Source: Deltaproteobacteria bacterium (GTDB taxonomy: Bacteria > Desulfobacterota > Syntrophia > Syntrophales > JACQWR01). From it: 64,000 nt of DNA. Position 1 is the first letter of the stretch, and each line of letters begins with the position of its first letter. The stretch covers positions 165,299 to 229,298 of the forward strand of contig JACQWR010000006.1 in the NCBI GenBank assembly GCA_016209105.1. Reading direction: 5' to 3'. Both the position numbers and the translations under genes were made by a program. A model generated the notes under the pieces. The model had not been told where the DNA came from, did not search any database, and saw nothing but the letters and a program-made list of their open reading frames with translations. Positions 8,947 through 16,721 of this stretch are shown piece by piece.

Positions 8947-9681
8947 CTATTTGGCTTTATCCCATAGCTGCATGATCTCCTTGCTGGTACTCACGAAACC
9001 GTATTGACTGCCGATCAGGTTAATGGCGCATTCCTGACGGGCCGGCTGCGGCGATGCGCTGAGGTCTTTGGCCAACACGACATAATATCCAAGGTGGAAA
9101 CCGTGCCTCAGGGTCGTGTCAACACAAACCGCGCTGTCAATTCCGCTGAAAATAATGGATTTTATTCCCCGGTTCTGCAGCAGCGTGTTCAAATCGCCAT
9201 CCGCAAAGGCATCAAATCCGTGTTTGATAACCACGGGTTCATTCGGCAATGGTTTGTTCAGCTTGTCGGGAAACTCGGCTCCTTTGCTTCCCCTCATACA
9301 AACCGGCGCAGTCTGCCTTCTGATCATTCTGGCCTTGTAGGGGGGCAGATCCAAATCGCCGGCATGGACGGTATAGGTATACAAAACCGGCACCCCTAAT
9401 TTTCTGCATTTTTCGATGAAGGCATTCAGGGGAGACAAAATCTCTTCGCAGGGATTTGTTTTCCCGGCGGGGGTGCTCAATTTCCCCTTTCCATAGACGA
9501 AGTCGTTTTGAACATCTACAATGACCAAAGCGGTATGCCGAGGATTGATCGTTTCTTCCAGGGTGACCAGGACTTTTTCTCCTTGCCTCACATAATCAGA
9601 CGGAAGATCGCCCGCAAAGGAAAGAGAAACCAAACAGCTTAACAAGAAAACCGAGATTACATAACCGGATAGAACCTTCAT
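8947..9681 (-). CDS. Exported isochorismatase-family cysteine hydrolase
   Basis: A 244-residue isochorismatase-like hydrolase with an N-terminal signal peptide (MKVLSGYVISVFLLSCLVSLS). The catalytic triad is visible: Asp in VIVDVQNDF, Lys in VVIKHGFDAF and Cys in SAVCVDTTLRH. The cis-peptide-type pattern before the Cys (SGIDSAVC) is also typical. The family contains amidases such as nicotinamidase, N-carbamoylsarcosine amidase and biuret hydrolase, so an amide substrate is likely. Export is unusual, because most relatives are cytoplasmic. Ribosome site aaggaggc. It lies between a nitrilase and a solute receptor gene. Confidence 0.88.
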   Translation of the reverse strand: MKVLSGYVISVFLLSCLVSLSFAGDLPSDYVRQGEKVLVTLEETINPRHTALVIVDVQNDFVYGKGKLSTPAGKTNPCEEILSPLNAFIEKCRKLGVPVLYTYTVHAGDLDLPPYKARMIRRQTAPVCMRGSKGAEFPDKLNKPLPNEPVVIKHGFDAFADGDLNTLLQNRGIKSIIFSGIDSAVCVDTTLRHGFHLGYYVVLAKDLSASPQPARQECAINLIGSQYGFVSTSKEIMQLWDKAK

Positions 9682-9725
9682 TTCCTATGCCTCCTTTTTT
9701 TGTTAATGCCTCTGACGGTTGTTTG

Positions 9726-10664
9726 CTATAGTGGTTTCCGATGAAGGGAAAACTCCCCTAATTCCTGCGTGTAGGGCTCCCGGTTTACCAGCACCTTAAA
9801 TATATCGGGGCGTCCGTGGTAGCCGGTCTCATCCCTCCGGGGATAGGCGCGGATGGCGCTTTCCAGATCAATATCGCCGACCACGATGCCTTCTCCCTCA
9901 GGAAGGGGCCCCGCCACTATCTCCCCCTGGGGGGAAATGATTGCACTCCATCCCCCGGGACCTTTCAACTTGAACATTTCGATCTCTCGTTCAGACGCAC
10001 AGGACTGTACGCCGATAACATAGGTCGGCGTTGATAGCGCATGCGTGATGCAGGCCGCCTCCATGCATTTACTGAAGTGGGGGCCCCTCCGGGCGGAACC
10101 CGCGAGCCAAATCCCCGCGTGCACCTGTTCTCCCTGGCTGGCAAGGACGTGGCGCGATAAGTTGCTCAAGTTCTCCCGGCAGATCAGTCCCCCGATGACA
10201 CCGAACTCCGTATTGAATACCTCCAGGCTGTCCCCGCCTCCCATCGCCCAGATAATCTTTTCAACATAGGTGCCCATTAACTTCCGGTGCGCTCCCAGGA
10301 GGTTGCCTTTCCGATCAATGAAAAGCATCGTATTGTAAAGAACCTTCCCATGGCGCTCGTTTACCCCCACGATGAGAAAAGCCTGAATCCTCTTGGCTGT
10401 TTCGCAAAGCTTTTGCGTCGTCTTGCCGGGGATATCCACAGAGTTTTTGTAAAGTTCCACGTAGCGATCGTAGTTTTCCGGCGATGACCAAATCCAGTGG
10501 GGGCTTCCCGGAATGATCACTTCAGGGAAAACGATAAGCTCCGCACCCTGTGCCCGTGCCTTTTCGGCCAGATCACATATCTTATCCGTTGTTGCGTCCC
10601 GATCCCCCCATACCGCCGCCATTTGCACGCCTGCCGCTTTGTACCTGGGAAAACGATCATCCAT
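9726..10664 (-). CDS. Nitrilase / carbon-nitrogen hydrolase
   Basis: A 312-residue nitrilase-superfamily enzyme. The Glu-Lys-Cys triad is clear: FPEVIIPG (Glu48), HRKLMGT (Lys128) and GGLICRENL (Cys162). SPHWIW and an interior ARRGPHFSKCMEAACITHA segment support the nitrilase branch (R-CN to acid and ammonia) rather than generic amidases. The ATG at 10664 is chosen because aaggag sits 5 nt upstream; the in-frame GTG at 10670 overlaps that site. It is the first gene of a three-gene minus-strand unit ending in a solute receptor. Confidence 0.9.
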   Translation of the reverse strand: MDDRFPRYKAAGVQMAAVWGDRDATTDKICDLAEKARAQGAELIVFPEVIIPGSPHWIWSSPENYDRYVELYKNSVDIPGKTTQKLCETAKRIQAFLIVGVNERHGKVLYNTMLFIDRKGNLLGAHRKLMGTYVEKIIWAMGGGDSLEVFNTEFGVIGGLICRENLSNLSRHVLASQGEQVHAGIWLAGSARRGPHFSKCMEAACITHALSTPTYVIGVQSCASEREIEMFKLKGPGGWSAIISPQGEIVAGPLPEGEGIVVGDIDLESAIRAYPRRDETGYHGRPDIFKVLVNREPYTQELGEFSLHRKPL

Positions 10665-11042
10665 ATTCACTCCTTATAAAGGTAATTTCGCGTGAACGCG
10701 TGTCATGTCCCATTAATAATTTAGGTAACCTGTCATTTCGAGTAAAACGAGAAGTCTCGCGAACATCTTCACCTAACGAAGATATCTCCCCCGGTCAATA
10801 GGACAATTATTTATGAGATATGAGACCGGAATGAAGCATATCATGTATCCGGCGGAACCGGCAAGAAAATAAGGGACGCTCAGAATGAGAAACTTGATCT
10901 TTTAGAGCTTTACAAAATCGGCTTTATCAATTAAATAAAAGTCCGTCTTGGGGGGGGGGGATGTATCCCGTTCTTCCGCCGGCATATCGGTCGCTGCGGG
11001 GGCATCCGATGAAGAGAGACAACAATCAGGGAGTTTAGGAGT
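10665..11042. other. Intergenic region upstream of nitrilase and trxB
   Basis: No gene is supported here. The left part (about 10728-10770) reads like a degraded dispersed repeat (tgtcatttcgag ... cgagaagtctcg). A weak plus-strand promoter for trxB is possible: TTTACA at 10909-10914, a 17-bp spacer and TAAATA at 10932-10937. A run of 11 G residues spans 10950-10960, about 80 nt before trxB, which could vary in length or be a sequencing weak spot. Confidence 0.5.
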
Positions 11043-12011
11043 ATGGCGGAGAATCCAATGCCTGGCGCGGTTTATGATATAGTGATTATCGGCGGCGGCC
11101 CTGCGGGGTTTACGGCGGGACTTTATGCCGCGCGGGCCGGCTTCCGGGTTTTGCTGATGGAAGGCGGCTCCACGGTCAGCCAGATTACCGTCACGGATTT
11201 GATAGAGAATTATCCGGGCATCTCCGAAGGGATCGGCGGGTTTGAGCTTATAGAACGATTTAAAAAACAAGCCGTTCAGTTCGGGGTAGAAGTGACGGCG
11301 GGTGATGTTACGAAGGTCGCGGCTACGCGCTGCGGTGATGCGGATGGATGGCATGTATCGGTAGGCGGCGCAGGGTATGATGCGCTGGCCGTCATTATAG
11401 CAACCGGGGCAAAATGGCGCAGACTCAGTATCCCCGGCGAAGAGGGCTTTATGGGCAAGGGGGTGTCCAACTGCGCGACCTGCGACGGCCCGTTTTACCG
11501 GGGCAAGGATGTAGCCGTCGTCGGCGGCGGGGACACGGCCATCCAGGAGGCCCTCTTTCTTGCCAACATTGCCAGGAAGGTCACCGTTATTCATCGGCGC
11601 GACCGCCTGCGCGCCGCGGGGATATTGCAGAAGAGGGCCTTTGCCAACAAGAAGATTGAGTTTGCCTGGAACAGCGTGGTTGAGGAGATAGGGGGCGGCG
11701 ACTTTGTTGAAACCGTGAAGCTCAAGAGCGTAAAATCTCCCGGTGAGACAAGAGACCTGCCCGTGGAGGGGATTTTTATCTTCGCCGGTTTAACGCCGAA
11801 CACGGATGTATTCCGAGATGTCGTACGCCTTGATGACGGGGGCTATATCGTTGCCGACAGCGCCATGCAAACATCGGCCAAGGGCATTTTCGCCTGTGGG
11901 GACTGCATCAATAAACTCCTCCGCCAGGTCGTCACCGCGTGCGGTGACGGCGCCACGGCCGCCTTTTCCGCCCAGCTTTATATAGAGGCGCTCAAAGGGG
12001 AATCGTATTAG
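11043..12011 (+). CDS. trxB: Thioredoxin-disulfide reductase
   Basis: A 322-residue low-molecular-weight thioredoxin reductase that transfers electrons from NADPH through FAD and a redox disulfide to thioredoxin. Seen are the FAD-binding VIIGGGPAGFTAGLYAARAG, the redox pair Cys144-Ala-Thr-Cys147 in NCATCDGPFY, the NADPH-binding VAVVGGGDTAIQEAL and the C-terminal FACGDCINK. Length is typical. The ATG at 11043 has aggag one nucleotide away; the ATG at 11061 with ggag 6 nt upstream is an alternative start. The gene is followed 21 nt later by lgt and may be cotranscribed with it. Confidence 0.95.
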   Translation: MAENPMPGAVYDIVIIGGGPAGFTAGLYAARAGFRVLLMEGGSTVSQITVTDLIENYPGISEGIGGFELIERFKKQAVQFGVEVTAGDVTKVAATRCGDADGWHVSVGGAGYDALAVIIATGAKWRRLSIPGEEGFMGKGVSNCATCDGPFYRGKDVAVVGGGDTAIQEALFLANIARKVTVIHRRDRLRAAGILQKRAFANKKIEFAWNSVVEEIGGGDFVETVKLKSVKSPGETRDLPVEGIFIFAGLTPNTDVFRDVVRLDDGGYIVADSAMQTSAKGIFACGDCINKLLRQVVTACGDGATAAFSAQLYIEALKGESY

Positions 12012-12032
12012 TGGACTGAGGATTATTCCGAT

Positions 12033-12869
12033 ATGAACAACTGGATCACCGCCTGGCAGCATTTGCCCGCACGCTTGAGCCCCGTCATTCTGGAAATCGG
12101 CTCGTTCCAACTCCGCTACTACAGCGTGATGTACCTTGTCGCTTTTTTCCTGACCTACGTGTTGGTTATGTGCCGCATCCGGCGCGAAGACTACCGGTAT
12201 TCTGCGGAAACAATCCAGGACTTGTTTTTCTGGGGTATTTCCGGTCTCATCATCGGTGCCAGGCTGGGGTATGTCCTGTTTTACAATCTTGCTTACTATC
12301 TCAAGCATCCCCTGGAGATACTGCTGCCCTTCAGTTTCGACGGCGGCATCCACTTTGTGGGAATCAGCGGCATGTCTTACCATGGCGGCGCCATCGGCGT
12401 CCTGGTCGTTTCCCTGATTTTTTGCCGCCGCTCCGCCCTGAATTTCTGGAATCTTGCCGACCTCTTTTGCCCCGCCGTGCCCCTCGGATATACGTTCGGC
12501 CGGATCGGCAATTTCATCAACGGCGAGCTGTTCGGACGCGCCACGGACGCGCCGTGGGGCATGTATTTTCCCCTTGACCCCACCCGCCAACTTCGCCATC
12601 CGTCCCAGCTTTACGAGGCTTTTTTCGAAGGGCTCGTACTGTTTCTTCTCCTCTGGAGTATAAGGAAAAAGAGCCCTTTTGACGGTTTCCTTTTTTCTCT
12701 GTACATTATCGGCTACGGTCTCGTCCGTTTCTTCATCGAGTTCTTCCGGGAACCGGACGGCCATCTCGGTTTTATTTTAGGCAGCCTGACGATGGGACAA
12801 CTCCTCTGTGTGCTGATGATAGCGGCCGGGTGGGGCATCCTGATGCTGCGGAAGTCGCAGGCCCGCTAA
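12033..12869 (+). CDS. lgt: Prolipoprotein diacylglyceryl transferase
   Basis: A 278-residue inner-membrane enzyme that moves diacylglycerol from phosphatidylglycerol to the lipobox cysteine of prolipoproteins, the first step of lipoprotein maturation. It has the Lgt signature GRIGNFINGELFGR, the MSYHGGAIG motif and several transmembrane helices. Length is close to the usual 260-290. At least two lipoproteins in this window (27675-28085 and 50567-50983) would be substrates. It sits between trxB and the flavoprotein gene with short gaps. Confidence 0.96.
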   Translation: MNNWITAWQHLPARLSPVILEIGSFQLRYYSVMYLVAFFLTYVLVMCRIRREDYRYSAETIQDLFFWGISGLIIGARLGYVLFYNLAYYLKHPLEILLPFSFDGGIHFVGISGMSYHGGAIGVLVVSLIFCRRSALNFWNLADLFCPAVPLGYTFGRIGNFINGELFGRATDAPWGMYFPLDPTRQLRHPSQLYEAFFEGLVLFLLLWSIRKKSPFDGFLFSLYIIGYGLVRFFIEFFREPDGHLGFILGSLTMGQLLCVLMIAAGWGILMLRKSQAR

Positions 12870-12931
12870 AACTTGGCGTGGTAAGGGAACCTTTACTGTT
12901 TGCGAAGTCGTCAAGAAAGGAGGGACAGGTC

Positions 12932-14266
12932 ATGGGCCGTAACGTGGTTATTATCGGCGGCGGGGCGGCGGGGCCCTCTGCCGCCGCCGAGGCAAAGCGC
13001 AGGGATGCATCCCTCGGAGTGACGATCATAGAGGCGGGGTCATACGTTTCCTTCGCCTCCTGACCGACGCCCTATTACATCGGCGATGTAATCAAAGAGG
13101 AAAAACGCCTGATTGCTCGCACCAAGGAGCGGTTTGCCGAAGACGGAATCGAGGTCAGGCTGAAGACCCGGGCAGAGGGGGTTGATCCCGAACAGCGGGT
13201 TGTCCGGTTATCGGATGGTTCAAGGCTTCCCTACGATGCGCTGGTTATTGGAACGGGGGCGGATGCCCTGCGTCCGGGCATACCCGGCGAAAACCGGGAC
13301 GGTGTCTTCATGCTGAAAAACCTCGCCGATGCGCTTGCGATAAAGGCCTACATAACGACGGAGCGTTGCCGGAAGGCCTTGATCGTGGGTGCCGGTTTCA
13401 TCGCCATGGAAATGGCGGAGGCCTTAAGAAACATTGGTCTGGATACGAAGATCGTACACCGGGGCTCACTTCCGGCAAGCCGCTGGGATCCGGAGTTTTC
13501 CAAGTTGATCGCGGAAGAGCTGGAGCGCAATCAGGCGCCGTTCCTGAAAAACGTCAAGGCGCTGGCCGTCGAGAACGGACGGGAGTCCCGCCTGCGCCTG
13601 ATCACGGATCAGGGGGAGATGGAGGCGGACCTGATCCTGCTGGCGCTGGGAGTGAGACCGAATGTGAAATGCGCCTCTGACATGGGGATTGTTATCGGCG
13701 ATACGGGCGCTATTAAGGTTGACGCTGCACAGGCCACATCTATGGAAGGGGTTTATGCGGTGGGCGACTGCTGCGAGGCTTTCCATCGTGTCAGCCGCCG
13801 CTGGGTGAATATGCCGTTGGGGGATGTGGCCAATAAGCAGGGGCGCGTGGCCGGCCGGAATATCGGGGGCGCCCCCTCGGCTTTTCGCGGAATCGTCGGA
13901 TCCCAGTCCTTTAAGGTGTTTGGCTTGGAAGTAGCCGCGACCGGTCTCGATGAAAAGGCGGCCGCTGAAAGCGGTTATCGGCCTGCGACTGCGCTTGTGT
14001 GGGGAAACGCCGTTGCCGCATCCATGCCCGCGGCGAAAAAACTGGGGATAAAGCTGGTGGCCGATCGCGCCACGGGCAAGCTTCTCGGCGCCCAGGCCGT
14101 GGGAGAGGCGGGGGCGGTAAGCCGTATAAACACCCTTGCCGCGGTTCTCTGGTCGGAAATGGGACTCGATGATGTGGCATTCCTTGATCTGGCCTATTCT
14201 CCTCCCTTCGGCGGGTCATGGGACCTGATTCATATCGCCGCGCAGGTTCTCACGAAGCAGCTCTGA
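12932..14266 (+). CDS. CoA-disulfide-reductase/NADH-oxidase-like flavoprotein, predicted selenoprotein (in-frame TGA at 13061)
   Basis: One continuous frame of 444 codons is interrupted only by TGA at 13061-13063 (codon 44). Family features lie on both sides. Before it are the FAD motif VVIIGGGAAGPSAAAEAKRR and GSYVSFAS. After it come PTPYYIGDVI, the second nucleotide motif ALIVGAGFIAMEMAEAL, GVYAVGDCCE and a dimerisation domain. Coenzyme A-disulfide reductases and Nox enzymes read SFANC..PY or SFLSC here, so the TGA replaces the redox-active cysteine (Cys43 in S. aureus CoADR). Length matches the family (about 440). The ATG at 12932 has an ideal aaggagg site. Selenocysteine is the favoured reading; a point mutation of a Cys codon to TGA is the alternative. 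No selA, selB, selC or selD lies in the window. Confidence 0.85.
13074..13092 (+). promoter_or_regulatory. SECIS-like hairpin downstream of the in-frame TGA
   Basis: A perfect 8-bp stem (attacatc / gatgtaat) closes a 3-nt loop ggc. The stem starts 10 nt after the TGA and the loop's first G is 19 nt after it. Bacterial SECIS elements known from formate dehydrogenase genes place a small apical loop with an early G roughly 16-37 nt after UGA. The hairpin lies inside codons for YYIGDVI, so part of the pairing could be chance. Confidence 0.6.
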
Positions 14267-14350
14267 TGTGATGACCAACGTCTTTCGCCCGTCTAAAAGC
14301 CGGGGGCGGAACGCTTCACAACGTCCTTGCAAAATCGAGCATAATATTGC

Positions 14351-15148
14351 ATGAAAGACACATTGCCGCACAAACCGTCAAAGTCTCAGTTGAAACTGTG
14401 GGGAAATTTGGACACGGCGGAGGCCCGCAGCCGGGAGGGGATTCTCCTGGCGGAGGGATTCAAGGTTGTAGGCGAGTTGCTGAAGAGCGCGTGGGAAGTC
14501 CGCGCCCTTCTGGTGATGGACGAAAAAAGGGACCGTTGGGGCGCCTTCCTTTCCGGACTGCCCGAACGTAGGGAAGTATACAATCTAACGGCAGCGCAAT
14601 GGAGGAAGTTAAGTCAGGATAAAAACCCCGAAGGGATAATGGCCGTTGTCGCCCTGTCCCGTCCCGCCCCTATTTCTGATTTGCCGGCATCCGGGCATGC
14701 CCTGTTTGCCTACCGGATAAATAATCCCAATAATCTCGGCGCCCTTTTGCGCAGCGCCCACTGGTTCGGGTTTGGGGCGGTCGTGATCAGCGCCGGATCG
14801 GTGGATTTCACCAACCCCAAGGTGGTGAGGTCTTCCATGGGCAGTATCTTCCACCTTACGGTGATCCCGGATGTGGACTTTGCCGGTGTGCTGCCGGAAA
14901 TCCGGAAACGGTATTTTCTCATTGCGAGCCAGGCAGATGAGGGAATCATGCCCCATCCCTGCACGAGTGATACGGCCCTTCTCTTGGGCAGCGAGAGCCA
15001 CGGTCTGCCGGATTCTCTGCTCGGTCTTGCCGGGGAGAAATGGCGCATTCCCGGGACCGGCGACGCCGAATCGCTCAGCCTGCCCCAGGCGGCGGCGATT
15101 ATGATGTATGAGTGCGCAAAGGGAAGGATAGGCAATAGCGTGCCGTGA
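14351..15148 (+). CDS. SpoU/TrmH-family RNA 2'-O-methyltransferase
   Basis: A 265-residue RNA methyltransferase with an N-terminal substrate-binding region (RSREGILLAEGFKVVGELL) and a C-terminal SPOUT knot domain. The three SpoU motifs are present in altered form: NNPNNLGALLRSAHWFG, LLLGSESHGLP and GDAESLSLPQAAAIMMYE. The family methylates ribose 2'-OH in tRNA or 23S rRNA; the target cannot be told. No ribosome site precedes the ATG. A possible -10 (CATAAT, 14340-14345) ends 5 nt before it, so the mRNA may be leaderless. The stop overlaps the start of cutA. Confidence 0.88.
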   Translation: MKDTLPHKPSKSQLKLWGNLDTAEARSREGILLAEGFKVVGELLKSAWEVRALLVMDEKRDRWGAFLSGLPERREVYNLTAAQWRKLSQDKNPEGIMAVVALSRPAPISDLPASGHALFAYRINNPNNLGALLRSAHWFGFGAVVISAGSVDFTNPKVVRSSMGSIFHLTVIPDVDFAGVLPEIRKRYFLIASQADEGIMPHPCTSDTALLLGSESHGLPDSLLGLAGEKWRIPGTGDAESLSLPQAAAIMMYECAKGRIGNSVP

Positions 15149-15468
15149 GAAAATTCATTCAGGTTCTGACGACGACGGAAAAGCGGGAGGACGCCGAACG
15201 CATAGCGCGGCTTCTGGTAGAGAAGCGGCTGGCGGCCTGTGTTCAGATCGTGGGACCCGTCATGAGCGCGTACCGGTGGAAGGGGAAGGTGGAGGAGACT
15301 GAGGAATGGCAGTGCCTCATAAAGAGCAGGGAGGACTTATTCAGCGAGGTTGAAAAGACCGTCAGGTCTGTCCATCCGTATGAAACACCGGAGATAATCG
15401 CCACCGCTATTCTGGCCGGCAGCGGCGATTACCTGGAGTGGCTGCAAGACGAACTGGCAGGCTGTTGA
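15145..15468 (+). CDS. cutA: CutA divalent-cation tolerance protein
   Basis: A 107-residue CutA1-type trimeric protein. FIQVLTTTEKREDAERIARL, LAACVQI, YRWKGKVEE, SREDLF and VHPYETPEIIA are diagnostic. CutA is linked to copper tolerance in E. coli, but its molecular role is unclear. It starts at a GTG that overlaps the TGA of the methyltransferase, so translation is probably coupled. The stop codon and the last residues (AGC) are supplied by the left end of a dispersed repeat that begins at 15458, so the original C-terminus has been replaced. Confidence 0.93.
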   Translation: MRKFIQVLTTTEKREDAERIARLLVEKRLAACVQIVGPVMSAYRWKGKVEETEEWQCLIKSREDLFSEVEKTVRSVHPYETPEIIATAILAGSGDYLEWLQDELAGC

Positions 15469-15577
15469 AAAACGCCCGTCTGCTGCTCTGTTCCTTCGCC
15501 ATTCGACGTACGTATTAGTGCGCCTCCATGGCTCAGGATGTCGGGGGTCTTGCATCCGGACATTTTTGAACAGCCTG
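15458..15577. repeat. MITE-like dispersed repeat, copy A (120 bp)
   Basis: Terminal inverted repeats caggctgttgaaaaa (15458-15472) and tttttgaacagcctg (15563-15577) match at 14 of 15 positions. The interior (ctctgttccttcgccatt, gacgtacg, atggctcagga, cttgcatc) recurs at 26299-26395. No coding capacity. It lies between cutA and the glucokinase gene, overlaps the end of cutA and leaves about 20 nt for the glucokinase ribosome site. Confidence 0.8.
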
Positions 15578-15596
15578 ATGAGAGGAGTAGTTATTC

Positions 15597-16607
15597 ATGT
15601 TGCTCGCGGGTGACGTAGGAGGGACCAAGACCATTCTGGGCGTCTTTACCCCGGAATCGGGACCGCTTCACGCCCTAACGGAAGCAACATTTGAAAATGC
15701 CCGGTATCCTGATCTGGAGACCATCGTCCGGCAGTTCCTCGGCTCGGTCAAGATGCCTGTCGAGAGGGCCTGCTTCGGCATAGCGGGCCCGGTGGTTGCC
15801 GGCCGCCCGACCGCGATAACCAATCTGCCCTGGGTTATAGACGGGGAACGGCTCCGCAGCGAACTGGACATCGCCGCGGTTAGCCTGGTGAATGATCTCG
15901 CGGCTACCGCCCGCGCAATACCGTCTCTCCCCCCCGGGGATTTGCGCGTCCTGAGCAAGGGCGAGGCGGCCCCCGGCGGGAACATCGGCGTCGTTGCGCC
16001 CGGCACCGGGCTTGGCGAAGCGTTTTTGGTGTGGAGCGATCAGCGCTACCGGGAATATGCTTCGGAGGGCGGACACGCGGATTTCGCGCCGAACAACATT
16101 CTGGAAATAGAATTGCTCCGTTTCCTGCTGGAGAAGTATGAACACGTGAGTTACGATAATGTCTGTTCCGGCCAGGGATTGCCGGATATTTACCGGTTTT
16201 TGAGGGATCGAAATAATGAGGAAGAACCTCCTTGGCTTGCCGAGGAGCTTGCCGCCGCCCCCGATGTGGTCCCCGTTATCGTGAATGCCGCTCTCGACAG
16301 CGGGCGATACTGCGGCCTCTGCGTGAAAACACTGTCCCTCTTCCTGGCGATTCTCGGCGCCGAAGCGGGCAACCTGGCCCTTCGGGTACTGGCAACCGGC
16401 GGGATCTATGTGGCGGGAGGCATCGTCCCGCGCATCCTGCCGTTTTTGGAGAAGAGCGGGTTTATGGAGGCGTTCCGGCGCAAGGGGCGTTTTTCCGATT
16501 TCGTGGGACGCGCGCCGGTCTCTGTGGTATTGAATCCCCGTGCCGCTCTTCTGGGCGCGGCCGGCATCGGTCTGGAATCGTACCGCGGACATCACGATTT
16601 TCCATAG
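15597..16607 (+). CDS. glk: Glucokinase (Glk family)
   Basis: A 336-residue ATP-dependent glucokinase that makes glucose 6-phosphate. The N-terminal phosphate loop is LLAGDVGGTKT. Other family marks are CFGIAGPVV, LVNDLAATARAI, VVAPGTGLGEAFLV, EGGHADFAP, VCSGQGLPDIYRF and the C-terminal VYVAGGIVPR-like segment IYVAGGIVPR. The length fits the proteobacterial Glk family rather than ROK kinases. Ribosome site gagaggag. It begins a central-carbon group with transketolase and glucose-6-phosphate isomerase, separated from tkt by 114 nt. Confidence 0.93.
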   Translation: MLLAGDVGGTKTILGVFTPESGPLHALTEATFENARYPDLETIVRQFLGSVKMPVERACFGIAGPVVAGRPTAITNLPWVIDGERLRSELDIAAVSLVNDLAATARAIPSLPPGDLRVLSKGEAAPGGNIGVVAPGTGLGEAFLVWSDQRYREYASEGGHADFAPNNILEIELLRFLLEKYEHVSYDNVCSGQGLPDIYRFLRDRNNEEEPPWLAEELAAAPDVVPVIVNAALDSGRYCGLCVKTLSLFLAILGAEAGNLALRVLATGGIYVAGGIVPRILPFLEKSGFMEAFRRKGRFSDFVGRAPVSVVLNPRAALLGAAGIGLESYRGHHDFP

Positions 16608-16721
16608 CATACGTTTTGCCGGTGAACGATGATTAGGTGGCAGTTGTTATTTGTGGATACCGAGTACGTTTATACTTGTCGGGAACAATAGAACAGTTAT
16701 TATACATCAAGGAGAGGTGCG

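Noticed and set aside
11790..12764. A 324-codon minus-strand frame across trxB and lgt
   Set aside because: It is antisense to two well-identified genes and has no family features.
12932..13063. Reading the short frame before the TGA as a separate small gene and the rest as a truncated oxidoreductase
   Set aside because: Both parts share one frame and align end to end with a single family of the right length; the stop is exactly at the catalytic residue.
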